A DNA stretch of 64,000 bases from Pseudonocardia autotrophica (GTDB taxonomy: Bacteria; Actinomycetota; Actinomycetes; Mycobacteriales; Pseudonocardiaceae), in the NCBI RefSeq assembly GCF_000717175.1, contig NZ_JNYD01000009.1, forward strand, positions 124,001 through 188,000. Reading direction: 5' to 3'. Shown here in pieces: positions 15,033 through 26,002 of this stretch (positions are counted from its first letter, which is position 1; each line of letters opens with the position of its first letter). The notes beneath the pieces are model-generated. The model worked only from the letters and a program-made list of their open reading frames with translations, was not told the origin of the DNA and ran no database searches. Made by a program: the position numbers and the translations under genes.

Positions 15033-15085
15033 CATTCGTCGAATGTGTAGAACTGTTGACTCGGTCGTCGACAGACGCGTACCGT
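15033..15085 (+). promoter_or_regulatory. Promoter and operator of the VOC operon
   Basis: TTGACT (15056-15061), an 18-base spacer and TACCGT (15080-15085) make a standard sigma-70-type promoter. Two inverted repeats sit on it: CATTCGTCGAATG (15033-15045) and TGTTGAC..GTCGACA (15054-15060 and 15067-15073). The words TCGTCGAAT, TTGACT and GTCGAC also occur in the 10.3-kb divergent region, suggesting control by the same TetR protein. Confidence 0.55.
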
Positions 15086-15114
15086 CGACGGTGTCCGACA
15101 CGAGGAGGCTGTTG

Positions 15115-15743
15115 ATGAGCGAGCGGGACCACCGGGTGCAGGGGGTCGACCACGTCGCGTTCCCGACCTTCGACCCGGCCGCGACGGTGCGCTTCTACCG
15201 GGACGTCCTGGGGTTCCCGGTCGTGCACTCGATCTGTGCAGCGGGCTGGGGGCCGGAGGACCACCCCGACTTCATCCACTTCTTCTTCGACATCGGCAAC
15301 TCCGACCGGATCGCGTTCTTCTACTACTTCGGCACCGACACCTCGGTCGGCGGCGCGGAAGGGGAGAAGGGGGACGTCTACGCACGCTTCGGCGCGGACG
15401 TCCCGGAGTACTTCGTCCGGTCCCGGCACCTCGCGATCCACGTGGACGACGAGGAAGACCTGCTGGAGTACCGGCGCCGGCTCGACGCGAGCGACTGGCC
15501 CGTGGAGATGCAGATCCAGCACGAGACGATCGAGTCGATCTACACGCACGACCCGAACGGCTACATGTTCGAGATCACCAGGGCGATGCGGCCGGTCACG
15601 CCGCAGGAGGACCTCGACGCGAACCTCACGATCGACGCGCTGCTCGACGTCGTCGCCGAGCCCGAGCCGACCTTCGGCAAGCTGCTGGCGCGCAAGGCCG
15701 AGCTGATCGTCGAGAAGGCCGCGGGCTGGGAGACGGTGGTCCG

Positions 15744-15747
<4 letters not shown>
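15115..15747 (+). CDS. VOC-fold metalloenzyme (extradiol-dioxygenase/glyoxalase type)
   Basis: A 210-residue protein with the vicinal-oxygen-chelate fold. GVDHVAFPT provides His13, RHLAIHV provides His105 (or His109), and GYMFEIT provides Glu153: the usual two-His-one-Glu metal site. FYRDVLGFPVVHSI is a typical VOC helix-strand. In this setting a ring-cleaving dioxygenase acting on a hydroxylated aromatic acid or CoA ester is the best guess. Small VOC proteins can also be isomerases or hydrolytic enzymes. Shine-Dalgarno GAGGAGG precedes ATG 15115. The stop overlaps the next start (ATGA). Confidence 0.8.
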
Positions 15748-19110
<3,363 letters not shown>

Positions 19111-19187
19111 GCCCGTCGGCCGGCTTCGGGGTCGTGCGGCTCGCCGCGCGGCTCGACTGAGGGTTCCGGCGGGCGGGTCTCCGGCCC

Positions 19188-19213
19188 TAGGCTTTGAGGC
19201 AGCTGAATCAAAG
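19188..19213 (+). promoter_or_regulatory. Promoter with inverted repeat before the MaoC gene
   Basis: TAGGCT (19188-19193) is a plausible -10 box. CTTTGA (19192-19197) and TCAAAG (19208-19213) form a perfect inverted repeat whose right arm overlaps the Shine-Dalgarno AAGGAG. A repressor bound here would block transcription start. Confidence 0.4.
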
Positions 19214-19221
19214 GAGATCTC

Positions 19222-20073
19222 ATGCCTCTGGCCCCCGACCTGCTCGGCACCCGCAGCGAGCCCGCCGAGTTCTCCTGGGACCGCGACGACGTGCTGCTCT
19301 ACGCCCTCGCCGTCGGCGCCGGCCAGGACGACCCGCTCGACGAGCTGGCCTTCACCACGGACAACACCGAGGGCGTGACCACCGCGGTGCTGCCCACCTA
19401 CGCCGCGATCATGACCCGGGTCGGCGCCGTTCCCCTCGGCGACATCGACCACACGAAGCTGGTGCACGCCGAGCAGGCCGTCCGGCTGCACGCCCCGCTC
19501 CCCGTGGCGGGCCGGGTGCGGGTCACCGCCGAGGTCACCGGCGTGTTCGACAAGGGCAGCGGGGCCCTGGTCGAGACCACGTGCGAGGCCGTCGACGCGG
19601 CCACCGGCGCCCCGCTCGCGACGACGGTCGGCTCCGCGTTCATCCGCGGTGAGGGCGGCTTCGGGGGCCCGCGGGGCGGCTCCGCGGCGGTCCCGGCGCC
19701 GGACGGCCCGCCGGACCACGAGGTGCACTACGCCACCGGGCCCGGCCAGGCCCTGATCTACCGGCTGACCGGGGACCGCAACCCGCTGCACACCGACCCG
19801 GCCTTCGCCGCCCGCGGCGGGTTCGACCGGCCGATCCTGCACGGCATGTGCACCTACGGCTTCACCGCCCGGGCGCTGCTGCACACCGTCTGCGGGGGCG
19901 ATCCGGCCCGGTTCGCGTCCATCGAGGGCCGGTTCACCGCGCCCGTCCTGCCCGGCGACCGGCTGACCGTCGCGATCTGGCGGGACGAGACCGGCGGCGC
20001 CACCTTCCGCACCACGCGGGACGGCGACAACGCCGTGGTGATCGACCGCGGCCGGCTGCGGACGGCAGGCTAG
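19222..20073 (+). CDS. MaoC-like enoyl-CoA hydratase (hydratase-2 type)
   Basis: A 283-residue double hot-dog protein. The C-terminal half has the hydratase-2 active-site signature YRLTGDRNPLHTDPAFAARG followed by FDRPILHGMCTYG, supplying the catalytic Asp and His. The N-terminal half is a non-catalytic hot dog. It should add water to (2E)-enoyl-CoA giving (3R)-hydroxyacyl-CoA in fatty-acid or side-chain beta-oxidation. Start ATG 19222 has AAGGAG. It is monocistronic and its TAG overlaps the convergent LacI stop by 4 bp. Confidence 0.9.
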   Translation: MPLAPDLLGTRSEPAEFSWDRDDVLLYALAVGAGQDDPLDELAFTTDNTEGVTTAVLPTYAAIMTRVGAVPLGDIDHTKLVHAEQAVRLHAPLPVAGRVRVTAEVTGVFDKGSGALVETTCEAVDAATGAPLATTVGSAFIRGEGGFGGPRGGSAAVPAPDGPPDHEVHYATGPGQALIYRLTGDRNPLHTDPAFAARGGFDRPILHGMCTYGFTARALLHTVCGGDPARFASIEGRFTAPVLPGDRLTVAIWRDETGGATFRTTRDGDNAVVIDRGRLRTAG

Positions 20074-21071
20074 CTCCGCCGGGGGCCCGTCGAGTCCCGG
20101 GCGACGAGCGGCGCGGGCAGCACGACCTCGGTCGCGTCGATCCGGCCGTTCAGCATGTCGACGAGCGTGCGTCCGGCCTGGTCGGCGGGGCTGGCGAGGG
20201 TGGTGAGCGGCGGGCGGCAGAAGGTCGCGCCGAAGATGTCGTCGCCGCCCACCACGCTGAGCGCGCCCGGGACCGCGACGCCGCGGTGCTCCAGCCGCTG
20301 CAGGACGCCGATGGCGAGCAGGTCGTTGAAGGCGATCACGGCCGTGGCGTCGGTGGCGAGCGCGGCGTCCGCGGCCGCGGCGCCGGCCTCGAGCGTCGGC
20401 GGGAAAGGACCGAGCAGGGTCAGGGCGACCCCGTGGCGGCGGCAGTGCGCCGCGAGCGCCGCGCGGCGGGTCGCGTCGGCCCACGAGGTCGCGGGCCCGC
20501 GCAGGTAGGCGACCGTGCGGTGGCCGAGGCTCGTCAGGTGCTCGACGACCTGGCGGCCCGAGTCGTCGAAGTCGACGCACACGCTGGGCAGCTCGGGCAG
20601 CGTGCGGTTGAACAGCACCACCGGGCGCCGGTCGCGGAGCCCGTGCAGGCCGGCGTCGTCGACGCGGGAGGACAGCACGAACCCGTCGACGAAGGGGGCG
20701 AGCCGCTCCACATGCGCGGCCTCGAGCTCCGGCTGCTCCTGGCTGTCCGCGATCACCAGGGTGTAGCCGGCGGCGGCCGCCTGGGCCTCGGCGCCGCGGA
20801 TCAGGCGGGCGTTGTGCGGGTTGGCGATGTCCGGCACGACCAGGCCGAGCATCCTCGTCCGCCCGGACGGCAGGGCCTGGGCGATGCGGTTCGGCCGATA
20901 GCCCAGGCGGCGGGCGACCTCCTCGACGTGTGCGCGGGTCCGCTCGCTCACCCGACCCGGGTTGGACAGCGCGCGCGAGGCGGTCGACGTCGCGACCCCG
21001 GCCTCGCGGGCCACGTCGTAGATCGTGACCGGGCGGGACGGGCCGCTCCCGGCGCCGTCGCTGTGATCCAT
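20070..21071 (-). CDS. LacI-family repressor of the adjacent MFS gene
   Basis: A 333-residue repressor. VTIYDVAREAGVATSTASRA is the N-terminal helix-turn-helix, ALSNPGRVSERTRAHVEEVA the hinge region, and the rest a periplasmic-binding-protein-like ligand domain (GLVVPDIANPHNARLIRGAE, VIAFNDLLAIGVLQRL). It is divergent from the MFS transporter, with a perfect palindrome typical of LacI operators between them (21104-21117). The ligand is unknown. Confidence 0.9.
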   Translation of the reverse strand: MDHSDGAGSGPSRPVTIYDVAREAGVATSTASRALSNPGRVSERTRAHVEEVARRLGYRPNRIAQALPSGRTRMLGLVVPDIANPHNARLIRGAEAQAAAAGYTLVIADSQEQPELEAAHVERLAPFVDGFVLSSRVDDAGLHGLRDRRPVVLFNRTLPELPSVCVDFDDSGRQVVEHLTSLGHRTVAYLRGPATSWADATRRAALAAHCRRHGVALTLLGPFPPTLEAGAAAADAALATDATAVIAFNDLLAIGVLQRLEHRGVAVPGALSVVGGDDIFGATFCRPPLTTLASPADQAGRTLVDMLNGRIDATEVVLPAPLVARDSTGPRRS

Positions 21072-21103
21072 GCCCGGAGTGTGGCAGGCGATTGGCAATT
21101 CAC

Positions 21104-21117
21104 GGCAACCGGTTGCC
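21104..21117. promoter_or_regulatory. LacI-type operator
   Basis: GGCAACCGGTTGCC is a perfect 14-bp palindrome with a central CG, the hallmark of LacI-family operators. It lies between the divergent LacI and MFS genes, 37 bp before the MFS start. Confidence 0.75.
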
Positions 21118-21153
21118 ATCATGTGGCGGGCCGAGTCGAGTGAGGGGAGCCGG

Positions 21154-22563
21154 ATGCGCGCCACCGAGGGTGGACGGAACGACACGGTGGACGGGACGAC
21201 CGCGGGACGCGCAGCAGGCGGAGGGGGCAGGGCTCGGCTCATCTGGATCGCGGCGCTGCTCGCGTACGTCCTCGCGGTCACGCAAAGGACCTCGCTCGGG
21301 GCCGCGGGGCTCGACGCGGCGGACCGCTTCGGGATCTCGCCCAGCGAGCTGTCGCTGTTCGTGCTGCTCCAGGTCGGGGTCTACGCCGCGGGGCAGATCC
21401 CGGCGGGCCTGCTCGTCGACCGGTTCGGCCCCCGGCTCGTCCTCGCCGTCAGCGGGCTGATGCTGGGCGGCGGCCAGACCCTGCTCGCGTTCGCCGGGTC
21501 CGTGCCGGCCGCGGCGACCGCGCGCGTGGTGGTCGGGGCGGGCGACGCCCTGGTGTTCGCCGCGGTGATGGCGCTGGTGCCGCGCTGGTTCCCGGCCCGC
21601 CGGGTCCCGCTGCTGACCCAGGTGACCACGATCGTCGGGCAGCTCGGTCAGATCCTCTCGACGCTGCCGCTGCTCCTGCTGCTGCACGCGACCGGCTGGT
21701 CCACGGCCTTCGGGGTCGCGGCGGCGGGGAGCGTGCTCGCGGCGCTGGTCGCGGGCACGGTCGTGCGCAACGGTCCGGGCGGCGCCCCGGCGCCCGACCC
21801 GGTGCCGGCGCGTGAGCTGCTCGCCCAGGTCCGCGCGGTGTGGCGGCGGCCCGGCACCCGGCTCGGGTTCTTCGGGCACATGGGCACCCAGTTCTCGATG
21901 ATGACGTTCTCGCTGCTCTGGGGCCTGCCGTACCTGGTGTCCGCGCAGGGCCTCGACGCCGTGACCGCGGGCGCGCTCATGACGCTGCTGGTGGTGGCGT
22001 CGGTCTGCGTGGGCCCGGTCGTCGGGATGCTGACGGCGCGGCACCCGATGCGCCGGTCGTGGCTGCTGCTCGGCGTGATCGCCGCGACGGTCGCGGTGTG
22101 GACGGTCGTGCTCGCGCTGCCGGGGCCGGCGCCGTTCTGGCTGCTCGTGCTGCTGATCCTGGTGCTCGCCGTCGGCGGACCGGGCTCGGTCGTCGGGTTC
22201 GACATCGCGCGGACCACGAACCCGCGCGGCAACCTCGCCGTGGCCCAGGGCATGGTCAACATCGCCGGCTACAGCGCCTCGCTGGTGCTGCTCGCGGCGG
22301 TCGGCGCCGTGCTCACCGCGCTCGGCGGCTTCACCGCGGAGGCGTTCCGGGTCGCCTGGCTGCTGCAGTACCCGATCTGGGCGCTCGCGGTCGTGGGCAT
22401 CCTCGCGACGCGGCGCAAGGCCCGCCGGCTCGACGCGGCCCGCGGGATCGCGCCGCGCCCGTTGCGCGAGGTGGCCGCCGGCCTCCGCCGGCCGCGGCCG
22501 CTGCGTCGCAGGCCCGCCGCCCCGGCCTGCCGGCCTGCGGCCGCCCGGCGGGTGCCGGGGTGA
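21154..22563 (+). CDS. Major facilitator superfamily transporter
   Basis: A 469-residue membrane protein with about 12 hydrophobic spans. VDRFGPRLVLAVSGLMLGGG follows the second span (the MFS motif-A region, DRFGPR), and a central cytoplasmic loop (VVRNGPGGAPAPDPVPAREL) separates the two halves. The C-terminal 60 residues are very basic and Pro/Arg-rich. ATG 21154 was chosen over ATG 21070 because GGGGAG precedes it and the longer form would run through the LacI operator. Probably repressed by the divergent LacI protein; substrate unknown. Confidence 0.85.
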   Translation: MRATEGGRNDTVDGTTAGRAAGGGGRARLIWIAALLAYVLAVTQRTSLGAAGLDAADRFGISPSELSLFVLLQVGVYAAGQIPAGLLVDRFGPRLVLAVSGLMLGGGQTLLAFAGSVPAAATARVVVGAGDALVFAAVMALVPRWFPARRVPLLTQVTTIVGQLGQILSTLPLLLLLHATGWSTAFGVAAAGSVLAALVAGTVVRNGPGGAPAPDPVPARELLAQVRAVWRRPGTRLGFFGHMGTQFSMMTFSLLWGLPYLVSAQGLDAVTAGALMTLLVVASVCVGPVVGMLTARHPMRRSWLLLGVIAATVAVWTVVLALPGPAPFWLLVLLILVLAVGGPGSVVGFDIARTTNPRGNLAVAQGMVNIAGYSASLVLLAAVGAVLTALGGFTAEAFRVAWLLQYPIWALAVVGILATRRKARRLDAARGIAPRPLREVAAGLRRPRPLRRRPAAPACRPAAARRVPG

Positions 22564-22573
22564 GACCCACCGG

Positions 22574-22607
22574 GCGCGTGCCGGACCGGGACCGGCCCGG
22601 CACGCGC
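22574..22607. terminator. Bidirectional hairpin terminator
   Basis: GCGCGTGCCGG (22574-22584) pairs with CCGGCACGCGC (22597-22607) over 11 bp between the convergent MFS and YciI genes. Confidence 0.7.
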
Positions 22608-22617
22608 TGCGGGCCGG

Positions 22618-22926
22618 TCAGGCCTGGCCGGTGAGCGCGCCCGCCACCGGGCCGAGCGGCGGGGCCCACTCGCGGATGTCGGCGGCGGAGACGACGCCCG
22701 ATGTCGTGAAGGGGTCCTTGTCCACGATCGCCTGCACCGCGGACTTGTCCTCGGCGCGGAAGATCAGCAGGCCGCCGGGGGCCTCCGCGGGCGCCCAGGC
22801 GCCGGCGACGAGCAGGGACCCGCTGTCGACGAACTCGCGCAGGTAGTCGCGGTGGGCGGGACGGGTGGCGTCCCGCAGCTCGGTGTCGTCGGTGTACGTG
22901 TAGATGACGGCGAAGGTCGTGGCCAT
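22618..22926 (-). CDS. YciI-like protein
   Basis: A 102-residue protein of the YciI/YCII alpha-beta barrel family: FAVIYTYTDDTELRDATRPA, HRDYLREFVDSGSLLVAGAW and VDKDPFTTSGVVSAADIREW are typical, including the conserved DPF stretch. The family has few characterised members; some act as lyases or dehalogenases on small acids. The His in RPAHRDYL and Asp in KDPF are the usual putative active-site pair. Monocistronic. Confidence 0.85.
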   Translation of the reverse strand: MATTFAVIYTYTDDTELRDATRPAHRDYLREFVDSGSLLVAGAWAPAEAPGGLLIFRAEDKSAVQAIVDKDPFTTSGVVSAADIREWAPPLGPVAGALTGQA

Positions 22927-23019
22927 GCCGCCGATCCTCGCACGCGCCGGACGCCGCCCAGGACGATCACCGGTCGACTTCGGCGGGTTCTGACCGGTCG
23001 GCCGGCGCCCGCGTCCGAC

Positions 23020-23787
23020 CTACGGCGCGGGTGCCGGCTCGTCGCCGAACCGGTCGAGCGCGTCGCTGTGCCGGGCGAGCGGGTCGTCCGTGCGGTGCAC
23101 CCGGAAGCGGCAGGCGTCGTCGCCGAGCGACAGCAACGAGGTCCGCTCCGACACCAGCCCGCCCAGCGCCGGGTCGAGCGCGGTCATCCAGTTGGCGTCC
23201 CACGCGCACAGCACGGTCGTGACCGGCCGGGCGTCGTGCCGGTCGAAGAAGTCGCGGAAGAAGCAGCGCCCGATCCGCATCTCGAAGGTGCCGTCCGTCC
23301 GCTCGAAGGTGGTCTCGTAGTAGTCGCCGTACATCGCGAAGTCGGCGCGGCAGGCGTCGTCGACGGCCCCCAGCGGGTCCTCGCGGCGGGCCAGCGCGCC
23401 GAACGCGGCGTCGACGGTGCGGCGCAGCATCGCCCCGAACACCCGCTGCAGGTAGCGGATCGTCCGGACCCGGTCGCCGTCGAACAGCGGCAGCAGGGTC
23501 TCGAAGGCCGCCAGCACCACCGAGCTGAGCGCCAGCATCCCCCGGGACGGCCCGTCGACCGGCAGGTCCGCGTCCTGCTCGGCCAGCTCCGCGGCCCGGG
23601 CGCGGATCGCGGCCATCAGCTCCTCCTCGCGCTCGGGCGCCGCCCGGTGCAGGTAGTCGCCGATGCCGTCGAGCAGCTCCCGTGGGGCGAACCGGCCCAT
23701 CAACCAGCGCCCCTCCTGCTCGAGCACGGCGGTCCTCGCCCGGTCGCGGTGCCCCGTCACGCGTGCTCCGAGGGTGTGGTCCGCCAT
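23020..23787 (-). CDS. L-2-amino-thiazoline-4-carboxylic acid hydrolase-like protein
   Basis: A 255-residue soluble protein. The C-terminal half (DFAMYGDYYETTFERTDGTF, RIGRCFFRDFFDRH, TVLCAWDANWMTAL) resembles the ATC hydrolase family, in which the archetype opens D,L-2-amino-thiazoline-4-carboxylate to make L-cysteine. Many actinobacterial relatives have no known role. The ATG at 23787 has GGGAGGGG upstream and was preferred to a longer, Gly/Pro-rich upstream extension. No cysteine-pathway gene is adjacent, so the reaction is uncertain. Confidence 0.65.
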   Translation of the reverse strand: MADHTLGARVTGHRDRARTAVLEQEGRWLMGRFAPRELLDGIGDYLHRAAPEREEELMAAIRARAAELAEQDADLPVDGPSRGMLALSSVVLAAFETLLPLFDGDRVRTIRYLQRVFGAMLRRTVDAAFGALARREDPLGAVDDACRADFAMYGDYYETTFERTDGTFEMRIGRCFFRDFFDRHDARPVTTVLCAWDANWMTALDPALGGLVSERTSLLSLGDDACRFRVHRTDDPLARHSDALDRFGDEPAPAP

Positions 23788-23913
23788 GACCCCTCCCGTG
23801 CTCGGTCCGCGGCTCGGCCGCCCCGGTGAGGCGCGGCACCCTGCCAGCCCCGCGCCCCGCCGGCCTCGTCCGGCCGGGGTGAGACCGGCGCCGCCGGCCA
23901 GGCACCCGGCCAC

Positions 23914-24849
23914 TCAGCGGCCGCCGGTCAGGCCCTGCTTCGTGTAGTAGCGGCAGGTGCGCGCGGCGATCGGCAGCGGGGCGCCGGGCGGGGCCGGGTA
24001 CATGTCGTGCTCGACGATCGCGGTGAGCGGGACGCCGAGGGCGTCGAGGTCGGCGAGCAGGGCGGGCATGTGCGGCTCGCCCGCGTCGGGCTCGACCATC
24101 GTGCCGGCCTGCACCGCGTCGGCGAAGGACATCCGCTCCGCGCGGACCCGGGCGAGGACCACCGGGTCCACGGACTTGAGGTGCACGTACCCGATCCGCG
24201 AGGGGTGCCGCGCCACGATCGCGCGGTTGTCCCCGCCGGCGTAGGCGACGTGCCCGGTGTCGAGGCACAGCCACACGGTGTCCGGGTCGCTGACCTCGAG
24301 GAACCGGTCGATGCTCGGCTCGTCGGCCACGTGCGTGTCGGCGTGCGGGTGGAACATCTGCCGGACGCCGGACTCGTCGAGCAGGATCCGGCCGAGCTTG
24401 GACTGCGCCGTGCCGAGGGTGTGCCACTGCTCGCCGGTGAGCTCGGCGGGTTCGAGCAGCTCACCGGTGTGCAGGTCGGTGTACATCGCGGGCAGCGTGA
24501 TCAGGTACGGCGCGTCGAGCGCGGTGAGCAGCCGGGCGATCTCGCGGCACTCGGGGAGCGTGGTGGCGAGCGTGTCCCCGCCGCGGTGCAGGGCGGTGCC
24601 GGCGGTCGCGCCGGTCAGGGTGAGCCCGCGGCGGCCGAGCTCGTCGCGCAGCTGCTCGGCGTGCGTGGGCAGGTAGCCGTAGGGGCCGAGCTCGACGGCG
24701 GTGTACCCGGCGGCCGCGGCCTCGTCGAGGAACCGGTGCCAGGGCACCTGCTGCGGGTCGTCGGGAAACCAGACGCCCCAGGAGTCGGGGGCGGTGCCGA
24801 GGCGGACGTGGGTCAGGGTCGGCGTCGCGGTGCGGGTCGGGTCGCTCAT
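23914..24849 (-). CDS. Sugar phosphate isomerase/epimerase (IolE/inosose-dehydratase-like TIM barrel)
   Basis: A 311-residue TIM-barrel protein. VRLGTAPDSWGVWFPDD is the opening seen in IolE-type inosose dehydratases, GYTAVELGPYGYLPT follows, and metal-binding acids and His lie in MFHPHADTHVADE, WLCLDTGHVAYAGGD and GYVHLKSVDP. It likely dehydrates or isomerises a sugar or inositol derivative. Third gene of the operon with the solute-binding lipoprotein and the Gfo/Idh/MocA dehydrogenase, probably repressed by the divergent LacI protein at 27.3 kb. Confidence 0.87.
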   Translation of the reverse strand: MSDPTRTATPTLTHVRLGTAPDSWGVWFPDDPQQVPWHRFLDEAAAAGYTAVELGPYGYLPTHAEQLRDELGRRGLTLTGATAGTALHRGGDTLATTLPECREIARLLTALDAPYLITLPAMYTDLHTGELLEPAELTGEQWHTLGTAQSKLGRILLDESGVRQMFHPHADTHVADEPSIDRFLEVSDPDTVWLCLDTGHVAYAGGDNRAIVARHPSRIGYVHLKSVDPVVLARVRAERMSFADAVQAGTMVEPDAGEPHMPALLADLDALGVPLTAIVEHDMYPAPPGAPLPIAARTCRYYTKQGLTGGR

Positions 24850-24939
24850 GAAGGTCCTCGGGTGGAGGTCGGGGGACGACGGGTGGACTCCCGGGCCGGG
24901 ACCGCGGAGGCGATGGTTCCGCGGCCCCGGCCGGCCCAC

Positions 24940-25920
24940 TCACCGGGTATTGCGCGCCGCGTAGTCGGCGACCTTGTCGATGTTCGACGAGTCGACGTAG
25001 GACGGGCCGGTCAGGACCGGGCGGCCGCCGCCGATGTCGTTGCCGTTCGTCAGGTTCAGCCACAGGGCCTGCACGGCCAGGTAGCCCTGCAGATAGGGCT
25101 GCTGGTCGACGGAGAAGTCGATCTTCTCCTCCTTGATGCCGGTCACGACGTCCGGGCTGAGGTCGAAGGTCTCGATCTTCGCCCGGCTGCTCGTCGACTC
25201 CTTCGCGGCGAGGGCGGCGGAGGCGATGCCGGCGTCGAGGGTCACGACGTTGCTGATCGACGGGTCCTGCTGCAGCTTGGCGGAGATCGTCTGCTGCACG
25301 GACGGCAGGTCCGAGCCGTTGACCTGCAGGGTCTCCGTGCCCGGGAAGCTCTTGGCGACACCGCCGCAGCGGGTCTCCAGGGAGATGTTGCCCTGCTCGT
25401 GGACCACGCAGAGGACCTTCGTGCCGCCCTCCTGCGCAATGCGGGTGCCGGCGCTCTGCCCGGCGAGGTCCTCGTCGGAGCCGAAGAACATCGACGCGCC
25501 GTAGTCCTTGTAGACGTTCATGCCGGCGTTGAACGCGACGACCGGGATGCCGGCCTGCGCGGCCTTCTCCGTGGCCGGGCCGACCTGGTCGGGGTACGCG
25601 TACGTGACGGCGATGCCGGCGACCTTGCTGTCGACGGCGTTCTGCACGAAGGTCGCCTGGTTGGACCCGGCCGGGTCGTTGGAGTACTTGAGGTCGACGT
25701 TCAGGTCGCGGGCGGCCTGCTCCGCGCCGGAGCGGACCCGGTCCCAGAAGGCCGATCCCGGCGCCTCGTGGGTGATCATGGCGATCGTGTAGGACTGCCC
25801 TTCGGCGGCGCCGCCGGACTGTGCCTGGGCACCGCCCCGGCTGCTGCATCCGGCGACCGCGAGGAGGACCCCCACGGCCGCGGCGAGCACGGCGGTCGCG
25901 GTCTTGCGTGAGCGGAGCAT
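24940..25920 (-). CDS. Sugar ABC transporter substrate-binding lipoprotein
   Basis: A 326-residue periplasmic-binding protein of the ribose/xylose (type I) class. The N-terminus has a basic start, hydrophobic core and lipobox LAVAGC with lipidated Cys25, so it is anchored outside the cytoplasmic membrane. Binding-domain segments include YTIAMITHEAPGSAFWDRVR, AQAGIPVVAFNAGMN and DFSVDQQPYLQGYLAVQALW. No ABC permease or ATPase gene lies in the operon, so it must use a transporter encoded elsewhere or one lost here. Confidence 0.9.
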   Translation of the reverse strand: MLRSRKTATAVLAAAVGVLLAVAGCSSRGGAQAQSGGAAEGQSYTIAMITHEAPGSAFWDRVRSGAEQAARDLNVDLKYSNDPAGSNQATFVQNAVDSKVAGIAVTYAYPDQVGPATEKAAQAGIPVVAFNAGMNVYKDYGASMFFGSDEDLAGQSAGTRIAQEGGTKVLCVVHEQGNISLETRCGGVAKSFPGTETLQVNGSDLPSVQQTISAKLQQDPSISNVVTLDAGIASAALAAKESTSSRAKIETFDLSPDVVTGIKEEKIDFSVDQQPYLQGYLAVQALWLNLTNGNDIGGGRPVLTGPSYVDSSNIDKVADYAARNTR

Positions 25921-26002
25921 CGTTGCCCTTTCGCTGGGTGGGACGCGGTGCGCCGGGGCCCTGGTGGTGCGGTGCGGCCGGCGCGCCGCGGTGGTCACCG
26001 CG

